From: Cellvibrio polysaccharolyticus
GTDB lineage: Bacteria > Pseudomonadota > Gammaproteobacteria > Pseudomonadales > Cellvibrionaceae
DNA length: 64,000 nucleotides
Direction of reading: 5' to 3'
Assembly: GCF_015182315.1 (NCBI RefSeq)
Contig: NZ_PRDL01000001.1
Coordinates: 2,852,001-2,916,000 of the forward strand
The translations under genes and the position numbers were made by a program. Positions 8,234 through 16,871 of the stretch are shown piece after piece. Every line of letters starts with the position of its first letter. Position 1 is the stretch's first letter. The notes below the pieces were generated by a model. It was not told where the DNA came from. It worked only from the letters and a program-made list of their open reading frames with translations, and did no database searches.

Positions 8234-8881
8234 ATGTCTGCGTTCTATTCCTGGCGGGTTTCCATCCCGCTATTGCTGGTGGCGTTTCACCTGCTGATTA
8301 TTATTGCCAGCAATTATCTGGTGCAATTACCCCTTTCGTTATTCGGCTGGCACACCACCTGGGGCGCTTTCAGTTTCCCGTTTATTTTTCTCGCCACCGA
8401 CCTCACCGCACGCATTCTTGGCAAGCACAAAGCACGGCTGGTAATCGCCCGGGTCATGCTGCCAGCGCTGCTGGTGTCTTATATTGTTTCGGTTATTTTT
8501 CAGGAGGGAAGCTGGCGCGGTTGGAGTTCACTGGAAGACTGGCACAGTTTTGTGTTTCGCATTTCGCTGGCCAGTTTTTGCGCCTACGTGTTGGGGCAAT
8601 TGCTGGACATTCAGGTGTTTGATCGCCTGCGACGCTTGCCGCAGTGGTGGATTGCACCGGCAGTATCCGGCATTTTTGGCAATGCGCTGGATACCGCGGC
8701 TTTCTTTTCGATTGCCTTTTACCGCAGTGAAAATACCTTTATGGCAGAAAACTGGGTAGAAATTGCCACGGTAGATTACGTGATCAAATTGCTGATCAGT
8801 TTTATCTTCTTTCTGCCACTTTACGGCATGTTGCTCAACGCTATTGCCCGGCGCCTGGTGGCAGCACAACACAAACCGTAA
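8234..8881 (+). CDS. yhhQ: Queuosine precursor transporter (YhhQ/VUT family)
   Basis: A 215-residue inner-membrane protein of the COG1738/VUT family, which takes up 7-cyano- or 7-aminomethyl-7-deazaguanine for tRNA queuosine synthesis. Six hydrophobic segments are visible. Family motifs include PFIFLATDLTARILGK near the N-terminus and PAVSGIFGNALDTAAFFSIAF in the middle. The start at 8234 is chosen over the in-frame ATG at 8198, because that upstream ATG lies inside the P1 stem of the preQ1 riboswitch and the riboswitch's AAGG is ideally spaced for 8234. It is monocistronic, between the GH43 terminator and a convergent oxidoreductase gene. Confidence 0.93.
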   Translation: MSAFYSWRVSIPLLLVAFHLLIIIASNYLVQLPLSLFGWHTTWGAFSFPFIFLATDLTARILGKHKARLVIARVMLPALLVSYIVSVIFQEGSWRGWSSLEDWHSFVFRISLASFCAYVLGQLLDIQVFDRLRRLPQWWIAPAVSGIFGNALDTAAFFSIAFYRSENTFMAENWVEIATVDYVIKLLISFIFFLPLYGMLLNAIARRLVAAQHKP

Positions 8882-8978
8882 CAGCCTATCGCAAAAAATC
8901 GGCAACCCCGGAGCTTATTGAATCCCATAAACACGGGGTTCCAGCTGCAACGCCTGATAAAGAGTTGTTGAGCAGCGG

Positions 8979-9992
8979 CTAGTGATTGGGCACCAATACT
9001 ACCTTGCCAATCAGGTTGCCGGACTCCATTAAACGATGCGCTTCGGCGGCTTCGGCGAAGGGATATTCTGCGCTGATCAGCGGTTTGACTTTCCCCTGGG
9101 TGATCAACGGCCACACCTGTTGCTCCAGTTCGCGAGCAATTTGTACCTTGATCAAAGGTGACTGGCCGCGCAGCGTGGAGCCGGTCAGGGTTAACCGTTT
9201 GATCATTAACGGCATCAAATCAATATTGACCCGGCTGCCCTCCAGAAAAGCGATAGACACCAGCCGGGCATCGCGCGCCGCCGCCGCAAAATTGCGCTGC
9301 ACATAGTCACCGCCCACCATATCGAGAATCACATCCACACCGCGTCCGTCGGTGAGCTGCTTGATGACAGCCACGAAATCTTCCTCGCGGTAATTGATCG
9401 CTTTGGTGGCCCCCAGGGATTCACAAACCCGACACTTTTCTTCGCTGCCAGCGGTGGCGTAAACTGTCACCCCCATGGCCGCCGCAAGCTGAATGGCGAG
9501 AGTGCCAATGCCACTGCTACCACCATGCACCAACAGGGTTTCACCGGGCCGTAACGCGGCGCGCTGCCAGAGGTTATGCCATACGGTAAAAGCCGTTTCC
9601 GGCAAAGCCGCCGCTTCCACCAGCGACAAACCGGCCGGTACCTGTAAACACTGGGTGGCCGGTGCCACCGCATATTCGGCATAACCGCCACCGTTCACCA
9701 GCGCGCAAACCAGATCGCCCCTTTGCCAGCGGGATACCTGTTTGCCGGTAGCGACCACTTCACCGGCAACTTCAAGGCCGAGCAAGGGAGACGCGTCTGG
9801 CGGGGGCGGATAATGGCCCAGCCGCTGCAACACATCCGGCCGGTTAACCCCGGCAGCACTGACACGAATCAGCACTTCATCATCTGCCGGTACCGGTAAA
9901 TTGCCCTCGGCCATGTGCAGCACGTCAGCGGCACCGGGTTCGCGCACTGCAATGTATTGCATCAATGAGGGAAGCGTGGCCTTTGCAGACAT
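8979..9992 (-). CDS. NAD(P)H-quinone oxidoreductase, PIG3/zeta-crystallin-like
   Basis: A zinc-independent medium-chain dehydrogenase/reductase of 337 residues. The GroES-like N-terminal half carries AAGVNRPDVLQRLGHYPPP, typical of the TP53I3/PIG3 quinone reductase group. The Rossmann half carries LLVHGGSSGIGTLAIQLA for NADPH and GVDVILDMVGGDY. It probably reduces quinones or related electrophiles in the cytoplasm. A GGAG ribosome site lies nine bases before the ATG. The next gene on the strand, pdxH, ends 31 bases upstream of the start, so the two may be co-transcribed. Confidence 0.88.
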   Translation of the reverse strand: MSAKATLPSLMQYIAVREPGAADVLHMAEGNLPVPADDEVLIRVSAAGVNRPDVLQRLGHYPPPPDASPLLGLEVAGEVVATGKQVSRWQRGDLVCALVNGGGYAEYAVAPATQCLQVPAGLSLVEAAALPETAFTVWHNLWQRAALRPGETLLVHGGSSGIGTLAIQLAAAMGVTVYATAGSEEKCRVCESLGATKAINYREEDFVAVIKQLTDGRGVDVILDMVGGDYVQRNFAAAARDARLVSIAFLEGSRVNIDLMPLMIKRLTLTGSTLRGQSPLIKVQIARELEQQVWPLITQGKVKPLISAEYPFAEAAEAHRLMESGNLIGKVVLVPNH

Positions 9993-10023
9993 GATAAAAA
10001 CTCCAGGTCAATAACAGGAAAAA

Positions 10024-10668
10024 TCACGGTTCCAGACGTTCAATTTGCCAACCGCCTTCCAGGGTGCGCAGGTACTGAAAACGGTCATGCAAGCGGTGCG
10101 CACCGCCCTGCCAGAACTCTATTTCATGCGGAACCACCCGAAAGCCGCCCCAGAAGTCCGGTAGCGGAATTTCACCCTTACCAAATCGCTGTTTCATTTT
10201 TTCGAATTGTTGCATTAATACATCGCGCGACGGGATGCTGCGGCTCTGGCGGGATGCCCAGGCACCCAGCTGACTTTCGCGGGGGCGGGAGACAAAATAT
10301 TTCAACACTTCAGGGGTAGACAGCTGCTCGGCAACGCCGCAAACCTTGACCTGGCGTTGCAATAAATACCAGGGAAAATGCAGGCTGATTTTCGGGTTGT
10401 GTTGCAGCTCGACAGCCTTGCGGCTGCCGAGGTTGGTAAAGAAAACGAAACCGCGATCATCGGCTTGTTTTAACAGCACAATGCGCTGGGACGGTTGGCC
10501 AATTTCATCCACGGTCGCCACGGTCATGGCATTCGGGTCCGGCATGCCGGTGGCAATGGTTTGCTCCATCCACCGCTTGAATTGCACCATGGGGTTATCG
10601 TCGAGATCGCTGCGGTCGAGGCCGCCTTGCGTATATTCCTGACGAAAATGTTCGAGGTTCAATTCCAT
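10024..10668 (-). CDS. pdxH: Pyridoxine/pyridoxamine 5'-phosphate oxidase
   Basis: An FMN-dependent enzyme that makes pyridoxal 5'-phosphate. The 214-residue protein shows the family signatures: FKRWMEQTIATGMPDPNAMTVATV, then RIVLLKQADDRGFVFFTN with the FMN-binding arginine, then SRQSRSIPSRDVL. It ends in the diagnostic WGGFRVVPHEIEFWQGG and RLHDRFQYLR. The start at 10668 (MELNLEHF) has CAGGAG upstream; an in-frame upstream methionine would add 11 unusual residues. Confidence 0.95.
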   Translation of the reverse strand: MELNLEHFRQEYTQGGLDRSDLDDNPMVQFKRWMEQTIATGMPDPNAMTVATVDEIGQPSQRIVLLKQADDRGFVFFTNLGSRKAVELQHNPKISLHFPWYLLQRQVKVCGVAEQLSTPEVLKYFVSRPRESQLGAWASRQSRSIPSRDVLMQQFEKMKQRFGKGEIPLPDFWGGFRVVPHEIEFWQGGAHRLHDRFQYLRTLEGGWQIERLEP

Positions 10669-10749
10669 AACCGGCTCCTGACAAAATAGGTAAATCAACA
10701 CAGCCGCTTATTAAACGCTGACCGGTCAGTGTTGTCACCCGCCATCGCT

Positions 10750-13700
10750 TCAGTTTTCGATGGGCCGCGCACTCCAGGCCAACCAGTGTTTGAATAAACC
10801 GACACTGACTAGCCCTAACACCAGCATGGCCAGCAAAGCGTGAAACCAGGCAAACGGATAGTCGGCACTGGCCACCCACAGGGTATTGAGCATTGCGTTC
10901 ACCATCACCATTACCAGCGCGACTGCCGCCTGCTCACGGCGAATCAACGCCATTAGCAAGCCTACTGTAACCAGGGTTGCCAGGCTTTTCGCCAGCGCGG
11001 CAAGGATATCGGTTTGCGCCAGGCTGGTGACAGCCAACCACACCAACGCCACACCCATCACCAGCCACCAACGTTTGGCGGTGTGCGTAAAGCGGCTAAG
11101 GCCGGTGGCCAATACCAGTAACACCAGTGAGCCCAGCAGCGATTTCCAGGGGTTCAGTATCGCCGTCAGCCAGGGAATCCAGGTGGGGTAATCACCAATG
11201 TAATTGGCCGGTGGGTAGCTGACCGGAATCACCGAGCGCACGGCGGCTTCTACACCCGTCAGCGCAATCGCCAGCGCAAAACCGATGGGCCAGGCCCGGC
11301 GGGCATTACCCGCTGGTGAAACCGGCAAACTGTAAAGTACCTGCACCAGTAGAAACACCACCGCCAGCACAAAAGCCAGCGAAACCAGACTGCTTAATAC
11401 CACCACCGCCAACTGCGCAGACCAGCTGCCGAGAGCATCAAAATGCGCCATGGTCGGCTCCAGCCACAGCAGCCCCACCAACAGGTATCCTGAACCAATC
11501 ACCGCCATCCACGGCAGCGCCGCACGAATGCTGAAACGAACTGCTGCCTGTTTGCCAAAAAAACTGCTGATAGCAGCAATAAACAACACCAGCGCCAGCA
11601 CTGCGGCCGCAATGTTCAGTGGCGTGCGCTCGCTTTGCCTGATCTGTTGCTGGCGGTGCCAGGCTTCCGGCGTATCAATGCCCCGGCTGGCGTCCACCAC
11701 ACGGTCGCCGGCAACAACGACCCGAATCCAGGCAGTGGCTTCGTCCTGCTGCCAATCATCCGGGTTCAGCCATTCAACTACCCAGTCGCGCCTTGCCGGG
11801 CGATTGATCTCCCGTACTGCCTTTTCCTGCCATTGGGCTGCATCTCCCCAACCGGCTTCCGCCACGAACGCAGCCGCCAAATGCACCGCCTGTTCACGAT
11901 CCAAAGACGCACCCGGCCGCGCCTCTGGCAGGCGCTGACTCACCGCGTGCAAGCTGGCATCCGGGTTTAACAATAGGGTCCACACTTCGGTGCGCTCTTC
12001 CACGGGACCATCAAACCGCTGCCATTGCACGCGCCAGCGGGGCGCTGATAAATAACGCCCGATCAATTGCTGATAACCGGATGCGCCCACTTCCTGCCAA
12101 ACATAGGCATTACTCTCGCCACCGATCGCCGTCACGCTGGCACGCCAACCGCTTTCAAGCTGCACACCTCGCGCTTGCAATACTTGCTCTGCGGCCTGCA
12201 ACGCCTCACTGCGGCTGGCGGTGTAGCCCTGCCATTGCACGGCATCCGGCCGGGTCCAGGCGAGTAATAAACCGCCAATACCAATAGCCGTGATAACCAC
12301 CAATACGGCGGGAGAGAATTGCCACGAACCTGGCACCGAAATAACCGGCGGCGGTGCAACTTGTTCGCGCACAACGACATTTACCAGCCCCTGATTACGG
12401 GCACTATCCGGTAGCGATTGCCAGCTACCCGCTCGCCAGCGCGCCCACATCACGGCCAACAAAGGCAGCAAGCCGGCAGCGATAACTATCGCCCGATCAA
12501 TCCACAAGCGGCTGTCGTCGGTCATAAACAACGGCAAGCTCATTAACACCAGGTCATAAAGAAAATGGGTGAGGATGGCGATCATCAACCCGTAGCGTAA
12601 AAACACCAGGCCGAACACCAGTGCCGGAATAAACAGTTCCACTACCCGGCTGTAGCCCGGCAAGTTGGGATAGTTGGCGTGAGCACCGGCGAACACCAGC
12701 GCCTGCAACAACAAGGTGCCGATAACCAACGGGCGGAGCATGCCAAAACGACGCCCCAGCAATACCGCAATCGACAGCGGGATAGCACGGAACAAACATT
12801 CTTCCCAGGTGCCCGCCTGCAAGGCGTTAAACAGCGGCGCCACACCCGGTCGCCAACTGGCGAGGATGTTAGGGTCTACCTGCGACCAGGCCGGTTGCCA
12901 CCAACCCCAGCGCGCCGTAAGCGCGATAAACAGCACCGCGTACAACAAAAAGAACCCGGTCCAGATGTAAGCCCCCAGCACCCGCCCGACTATCTCCGGT
13001 GATGCCGCCTGGGGCGCGTTAAAAAACCCGTATAAACCCGGATGCCGGGGAAAGGCCATGCGGCTCAAACCCTCCGCGACCGCGTAGAGCGCCACCCAGA
13101 AAATACCGAAGAAGAAAAAAGTCGCCAGCGCCTGGAAAAGTTGCTGGAACAAAAAAGTGCCCGACGAGGTAACGGTCTGGTAGTACATCCAGGCGGTGGG
13201 TAAATTCACTATCACCACCGTGGCCAGACCGGCGGCCAGAACAACGCCTGGCCACACCGCCTTGCGCCATTGCAATTGCCCCTGACGAATCAGCCAGATA
13301 CCGCCCAGCAAAAACCCGCCGAGGCCAAACACCAACCCCATCAGGGCGTTGGCAACCTGGCTGATACGCTGATTAAGCGCGCGCATTTCGCCAAAGCGCT
13401 GCTCGAATGCCTGCGGGATATGTTTAATTCGCACCAGCGAAACCAGCTGGTCACCGGCCAGCAGTGCTTCCAGTCGAAAGCGTGCCTCACCGGCCTGTAA
13501 ATGCTTGTGCTCCCAGGTAAAGCGATGGTCTGCCCGGCCACGGGTTTGACGAACAACGGCGCTATTGAGCAGGTGGTAATCGGCAAACTGCTCACCCAGC
13601 AAGCTTGTGATCGCCGCTTCGGTTAACGCCAGCGCCTCGGGTTCGGGCAAGTCGGCCCCCGGGTTATTTTCCGGTTGGCGGAAGGCAAAACCGGCCAGTT

Positions 13701-14082
13701 GACCATCCGGAAAGAATCCAACGCCCAACTCTTCTTCCTGGCCTTCACTGAACAAACGTACCCACCAGCCATGGGTTGCCGCTGCCGGGTTGCCGATCAG
13801 CTGCTGATACGCAGCGACACCGCCCGCCTCCAGCTCTACATAATGTTGCAGCGCCGCATCGGACTCAAACACGATCGCCTGCCGCCGGGCAGCAAGTTGA
13901 GGGAAGTTTTCCAGGCGGAAGGTTTCAGCAGCTTGCAGTGCCTCCTCCCGGGAAAAGGTCACGGCAAATTGCAACGAGGGCGAGACGACAAACAAATTCT
14001 TAACCGCGACCACTGCGGCCAGCGCCGACATCAGCAAAAAGAAAACCCAGCGCAAACGGCGGGTAACGGAAATAAACGGCAT
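10750..14082 (-). CDS. Giant CPBP-family intramembrane endopeptidase with duplicated extramembrane region
   Basis: A 1110-residue membrane protein containing a CPBP (CAAX protease/Abi, Rce1-like) core. Its predicted active-site residues are E427-E428 and R432 in WEECLFRA, H468 in FAGAHA, and H506/D510 in THFLYD. The core is flanked by two similar soluble regions. SREEALQAAE (from about residue 44) and YQQLIG (92) recur as SRSEALQAAE (624) and YQQLIG (670), which points to an ancient internal duplication. More membrane helices follow at the C-terminus (about 830-1110). Ordinary CPBP proteins have 200-350 residues. The ATG at 14082 is preferred because AGGGA lies eight bases upstream; an ATG at 14091 is the alternative. 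Substrate unknown. Confidence 0.82.
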   Translation of the reverse strand: MPFISVTRRLRWVFFLLMSALAAVVAVKNLFVVSPSLQFAVTFSREEALQAAETFRLENFPQLAARRQAIVFESDAALQHYVELEAGGVAAYQQLIGNPAAATHGWWVRLFSEGQEEELGVGFFPDGQLAGFAFRQPENNPGADLPEPEALALTEAAITSLLGEQFADYHLLNSAVVRQTRGRADHRFTWEHKHLQAGEARFRLEALLAGDQLVSLVRIKHIPQAFEQRFGEMRALNQRISQVANALMGLVFGLGGFLLGGIWLIRQGQLQWRKAVWPGVVLAAGLATVVIVNLPTAWMYYQTVTSSGTFLFQQLFQALATFFFFGIFWVALYAVAEGLSRMAFPRHPGLYGFFNAPQAASPEIVGRVLGAYIWTGFFLLYAVLFIALTARWGWWQPAWSQVDPNILASWRPGVAPLFNALQAGTWEECLFRAIPLSIAVLLGRRFGMLRPLVIGTLLLQALVFAGAHANYPNLPGYSRVVELFIPALVFGLVFLRYGLMIAILTHFLYDLVLMSLPLFMTDDSRLWIDRAIVIAAGLLPLLAVMWARWRAGSWQSLPDSARNQGLVNVVVREQVAPPPVISVPGSWQFSPAVLVVITAIGIGGLLLAWTRPDAVQWQGYTASRSEALQAAEQVLQARGVQLESGWRASVTAIGGESNAYVWQEVGASGYQQLIGRYLSAPRWRVQWQRFDGPVEERTEVWTLLLNPDASLHAVSQRLPEARPGASLDREQAVHLAAAFVAEAGWGDAAQWQEKAVREINRPARRDWVVEWLNPDDWQQDEATAWIRVVVAGDRVVDASRGIDTPEAWHRQQQIRQSERTPLNIAAAVLALVLFIAAISSFFGKQAAVRFSIRAALPWMAVIGSGYLLVGLLWLEPTMAHFDALGSWSAQLAVVVLSSLVSLAFVLAVVFLLVQVLYSLPVSPAGNARRAWPIGFALAIALTGVEAAVRSVIPVSYPPANYIGDYPTWIPWLTAILNPWKSLLGSLVLLVLATGLSRFTHTAKRWWLVMGVALVWLAVTSLAQTDILAALAKSLATLVTVGLLMALIRREQAAVALVMVMVNAMLNTLWVASADYPFAWFHALLAMLVLGLVSVGLFKHWLAWSARPIEN

Positions 14083-14503
14083 AGATATCATCCCTGGAAG
14101 TGGTGCCTGAGGTACTGAATAAAGTAACTGATGACCATAAGGTTAGGTTCAGTAGCGGCTAATGGTGCGTTATTGTTATGACCCGGGCGCCAAAAAAGAC
14201 GGTTCCCTGCAAGCCATCCTCTTAAACCCTGATATCTGCATTGCCAACGCGATTGAAAGTCAGCTTTTTTACAGCGCGATAGCGCCGCTTTACACCGCGG
14301 CAATCGCGTTTCGTCGCTATGGTGACACCCCATGTTAGTCCACAGCAACCGTTTTGGCGCTGTCGCGTAAAATTTCTTTCTGTCATTCAATTCAACATAT
14401 TGTTTTGAGAGGTTGGCGCCGTTATACTGATCACCGTTCGATCAAGTTGCCGAAAATTCGTATCGCCCGCCTTTCAATGCAGAGCATTTGAGCTCCTATC
14501 CTG
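14083..14503. other. Divergent intergenic region before the GTPase operon
   Basis: About 420 bases between divergent genes. Apart from a good promoter near its right end (14400-14428), I see only short hairpins and no supported gene. The short minus-strand frame at 14088-14390 is composition-poor and rejected. Confidence 0.5.
14400..14428 (+). promoter_or_regulatory. Predicted sigma-70 promoter of the GTPase/Roadblock operon
   Basis: A -35 box TTGTTT (14400-14405) and a -10 box TATACT (14423-14428) are separated by exactly 17 bases, about 75 bases before the first start codon of the operon. Confidence 0.5.
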
Positions 14504-15400
14504 ATGAATTCAAACCGTTTTTTTCGTATCTCGTCACAAGGGCTGAGCGACCACGAACAAGGTCTGTTGCAGCAACAATTGAAAATGCTCAAGGGGAGAA
14601 CCCGGAGCAATTGGAATTACGTCGAAGAAGGTCAAACCGCTGAAGTGGTGATTATTCGGGATGCCGCCAATCAACCGGATTTTGCGCTGGGCGCGTTCAA
14701 TGAAGAACTGATCCGTGCTGAACCGGCGCGCATTGAGTGGCCATTGCGTTTATTCGGCCTTATGTCGCTGCTGGAAGATTGCGAACACCGCCTGCCAGCA
14801 TCGGCAGCCACACCCACTGCTGCCTCGCTGGGCGCTTTGCTCGCCGGTTTGAAAGCACCGGCACTGCTGCAACACCCTGACTATGTTATCGCCGTGATCC
14901 CCGCGCTGGATCAGGTGCGCGTTAAACAGCTCGACTTCGCCACCCTCAGCCACACGCTTGGCGCCGCTGTGGCCTTGCCGGAGGTACGCAGCGAGCAAAC
15001 ACCGCCCGGTGAACTGGCAGAAATTCACTCTCTCAAACGCCTGCTGTGGGCAATATCCCTCAACGAAAAATCCACAGAAAACACCGCCTGGGCGCAACCG
15101 ACCCAGGAGTTTCGTATTGGTAAATGGCCGTTGTTTAACGAGTGGGTGTCTTCGCCGAAGCTGATGCGGCTGGCGGCGCTTTATACCCGCCAACACGCCA
15201 GCATCAACCAGGGTGTGGAATTTTCCCAGGCAAGCGCGGCAGATATTGAAGCTTTTCTGCGTGCTTGCGAGCGCTGTGGGTTGGGGCTGGATATTCGTAC
15301 CGCCCCGGCAGCGGCGCAATTACAACGTCAGAATAATGATTCACAAAACCTCTTCCAGCGCCTGCGAAATCGCCTGGGATTGGGTATTAACCAGGCATGA
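14504..15400 (+). CDS. Unrecognised protein, first gene of a GTPase/Roadblock operon
   Basis: I do not recognise a family for this 298-residue protein. It has no signal peptide or membrane helix, so it is probably cytoplasmic. It looks mostly alpha-helical with an alanine/leucine-rich middle (PASAATPTAASLGALLAGLK). Possible strands near VVIIRDAANQPDFALGAF and HPDYVIAVIPALDQVRVKQL suggest a mixed fold. The C-terminus is basic and glutamine-rich (LFQRLRNRLGLG). Its stop codon overlaps the GTPase start, indicating tight translational coupling. A role as an effector or scaffold for the GTPase is inference from position only. Confidence 0.75.
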   Translation: MNSNRFFRISSQGLSDHEQGLLQQQLKMLKGRTRSNWNYVEEGQTAEVVIIRDAANQPDFALGAFNEELIRAEPARIEWPLRLFGLMSLLEDCEHRLPASAATPTAASLGALLAGLKAPALLQHPDYVIAVIPALDQVRVKQLDFATLSHTLGAAVALPEVRSEQTPPGELAEIHSLKRLLWAISLNEKSTENTAWAQPTQEFRIGKWPLFNEWVSSPKLMRLAALYTRQHASINQGVEFSQASAADIEAFLRACERCGLGLDIRTAPAAAQLQRQNNDSQNLFQRLRNRLGLGINQA

Positions 15401-15939
15401 TGCCCATGAAAATTATATTTATTGGCCCGATGGGCGCAGGTAAAACCACCGCCATTCGCGCCGTTAGCGATATTCCGCCAATTTGTACCGAATCTGAAAA
15501 TCACGACAAAGCAGCGCACGAGAAAGCCACCACCACCGTTGCCATGGATTACGGCGAAATTCATCTCGACGAAGGCGAAACCGTAGCGCTGTACGGCATA
15601 CCCGGACAGGAGCGCTTTTCATTTATGTGGCCGGTGCTGGCCGAAGGTGCCATGGGCGCCATTTTGTTGCTCTGTCACAACGAACAGGCCACCGCACAGC
15701 TGCTCACTTATCTCGACGCCTTTCCGGCACTGGTAGAACGCGGTTCGCTGGTGATTGGCATTGGTCATACCAACCTGCCTTCGGCCCAGGTGCTGGCGCC
15801 CTATCAGGCAGTGCTGGAACAACGCGGGCTGGCGCTGCCGCTATTTGTGACCGACGTGCGCGAGCAACACCATGTGTCGCTGCTGATTGACTCGCTGATC
15901 GCTAACGCAGAACTGAACCAACTTTTTCAAGGATCCTGA
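15397..15939 (+). CDS. Small Ras-like GTPase (COG2229/MglA-like)
   Basis: A 180-residue stand-alone G domain. The P-loop GPMGAGKTT is at residues 10-18. The switch-II motif YGIPGQERF (66-74) is followed by SFMWPVLAEGAMGAILLL, as in predicted bacterial GTPases of COG2229, where the usual aspartate of DxxG is often replaced. The G4 region reads GIGHTN (121-126) and is not a canonical NKxD. Two Roadblock/LC7 genes follow directly; such proteins act as GTPase regulators in MglA/MglB. The start overlaps the previous stop (ATGA); an ATG at 15406 is an alternative. Confidence 0.88.
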   Translation: MMPMKIIFIGPMGAGKTTAIRAVSDIPPICTESENHDKAAHEKATTTVAMDYGEIHLDEGETVALYGIPGQERFSFMWPVLAEGAMGAILLLCHNEQATAQLLTYLDAFPALVERGSLVIGIGHTNLPSAQVLAPYQAVLEQRGLALPLFVTDVREQHHVSLLIDSLIANAELNQLFQGS

Positions 15940-15941
15940 CC

Positions 15942-16364
15942 ATGTCAACGTCGACGTCCCCTTTGCGTTTGCTCTGCACACGCCATTTGCAACTCCTGAA
16001 ACAGACCGCCGATAATTTAAAACTGGCGGTAGTTTCCAGCACCGACGGTTTTCCTATTGCGCTGCTTGACGTTGAACTGCAACCCGGCCGAAAAGCCACC
16101 GCCATGGCCGCCGCACTGGATGGTTTAAGCAAATCCATCGTCAAGGAATTTGGCCTGGGTGCCCTGGAAGGCACTGTACTGGAAACCGAACAGGGTCTGG
16201 TGTTGTGCCGCCGGGTACACGGCCCGAAATACAACCTGGTGTTGCTCGCCGTCATGGGCAAAGACACCACTTACGGACACGCCCTGTGGGCAATCAAAAA
16301 CGCGGCCAAAGAACTGACCGCTTCTCTGCAAGAGCTCACCGAGCTCGACTCTCTCTCCACATAA
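15942..16364 (+). CDS. Roadblock/LC7-domain protein 1
   Basis: A 140-residue protein with a Roadblock/LC7-like pattern. A helix (LQLLKQTADNLKLAV) leads to the strand-turn VVSSTDGFPIALLD. An alanine-rich helix (ATAMAAALDGLSKSIVKEF) follows, then strands around GLVLCRRVHGPKYNLVLLAVM and a final helix. In bacteria this fold dimerises and regulates or anchors small Ras-like GTPases. It starts two bases after the GTPase stop with an AAGGA ribosome site, so it is the likely partner. A GTPase-activating or exchange role is inference from MglB. Confidence 0.8.
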   Translation: MSTSTSPLRLLCTRHLQLLKQTADNLKLAVVSSTDGFPIALLDVELQPGRKATAMAAALDGLSKSIVKEFGLGALEGTVLETEQGLVLCRRVHGPKYNLVLLAVMGKDTTYGHALWAIKNAAKELTASLQELTELDSLST

Positions 16365-16373
16365 GGACTGTTT

Positions 16374-16736
16374 ATGTCATCTTCTATTACAGACACGCTT
16401 AAACAACTGCTTGATATCGACGGCGCAATGGCGGCAGCACTGGTGGATTATTCCAGCGGGATGATGCTGGGTTCTGTTGGTCAGGGCCTGGATCTGGATA
16501 TCGCGGCAGGTGGCAACACCGAAGTGATACGCGCAAAATTGAAAACCATTAAAGCACTGGGCCTTAATGAAAATATTGAAGACATGCTGATCACGCTCGA
16601 CTCACAATACCATTTGATTCGTCCGTTAACCCAAACCCGTGAACTCTTCGTGTATTACGTACTGGATCGCAGCAAAGCCAACCTCGCGCTGGCGCGTCGC
16701 AAGTTGCAGTCGGTGGAAGGGCAAATCGCTATTTAA
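16374..16736 (+). CDS. Roadblock/LC7-domain protein 2
   Basis: A second, divergent Roadblock-like protein of 120 residues, nine bases after the first, with its own AAGGA ribosome site. It opens LKQLLDIDGAMAAALVDYSSGMMLG. It contains IEDMLITLDSQYHLIRPL and ends FVYYVLDRSKANLALARRKL, the usual helix-strand-strand ending of the family. It is not a recent duplicate of its neighbour, since the sequences differ throughout, so a heterodimer or two separate roles are possible. A gap of 135 bases then precedes a chemoreceptor on the same strand. Confidence 0.78.
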   Translation: MSSSITDTLKQLLDIDGAMAAALVDYSSGMMLGSVGQGLDLDIAAGGNTEVIRAKLKTIKALGLNENIEDMLITLDSQYHLIRPLTQTRELFVYYVLDRSKANLALARRKLQSVEGQIAI

Positions 16737-16871
16737 CGCTGTTACCTTTCTCCCGCTTTGATTGATACAGATCATCGCTGTTCAACCGATATATTTTATA
16801 CTGTTTGAACCGCGATGATTTCTTCCGCCTCAACCCCTCGCTCAACTCTCAATCCCCCATAGGGAATAATC

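Noticed and set aside
14088..14390. A 100-codon minus-strand frame upstream of the CPBP gene
   Set aside because: Arg/Cys-rich random composition, overlaps the start of the CPBP gene and lacks a ribosome site.
16741..16812. Possible sigma-28 (flagellar) promoter before the chemoreceptor (CCGATAT element)
   Set aside because: The -35 match is poor and the spacing is off by several bases; not strong enough to annotate.
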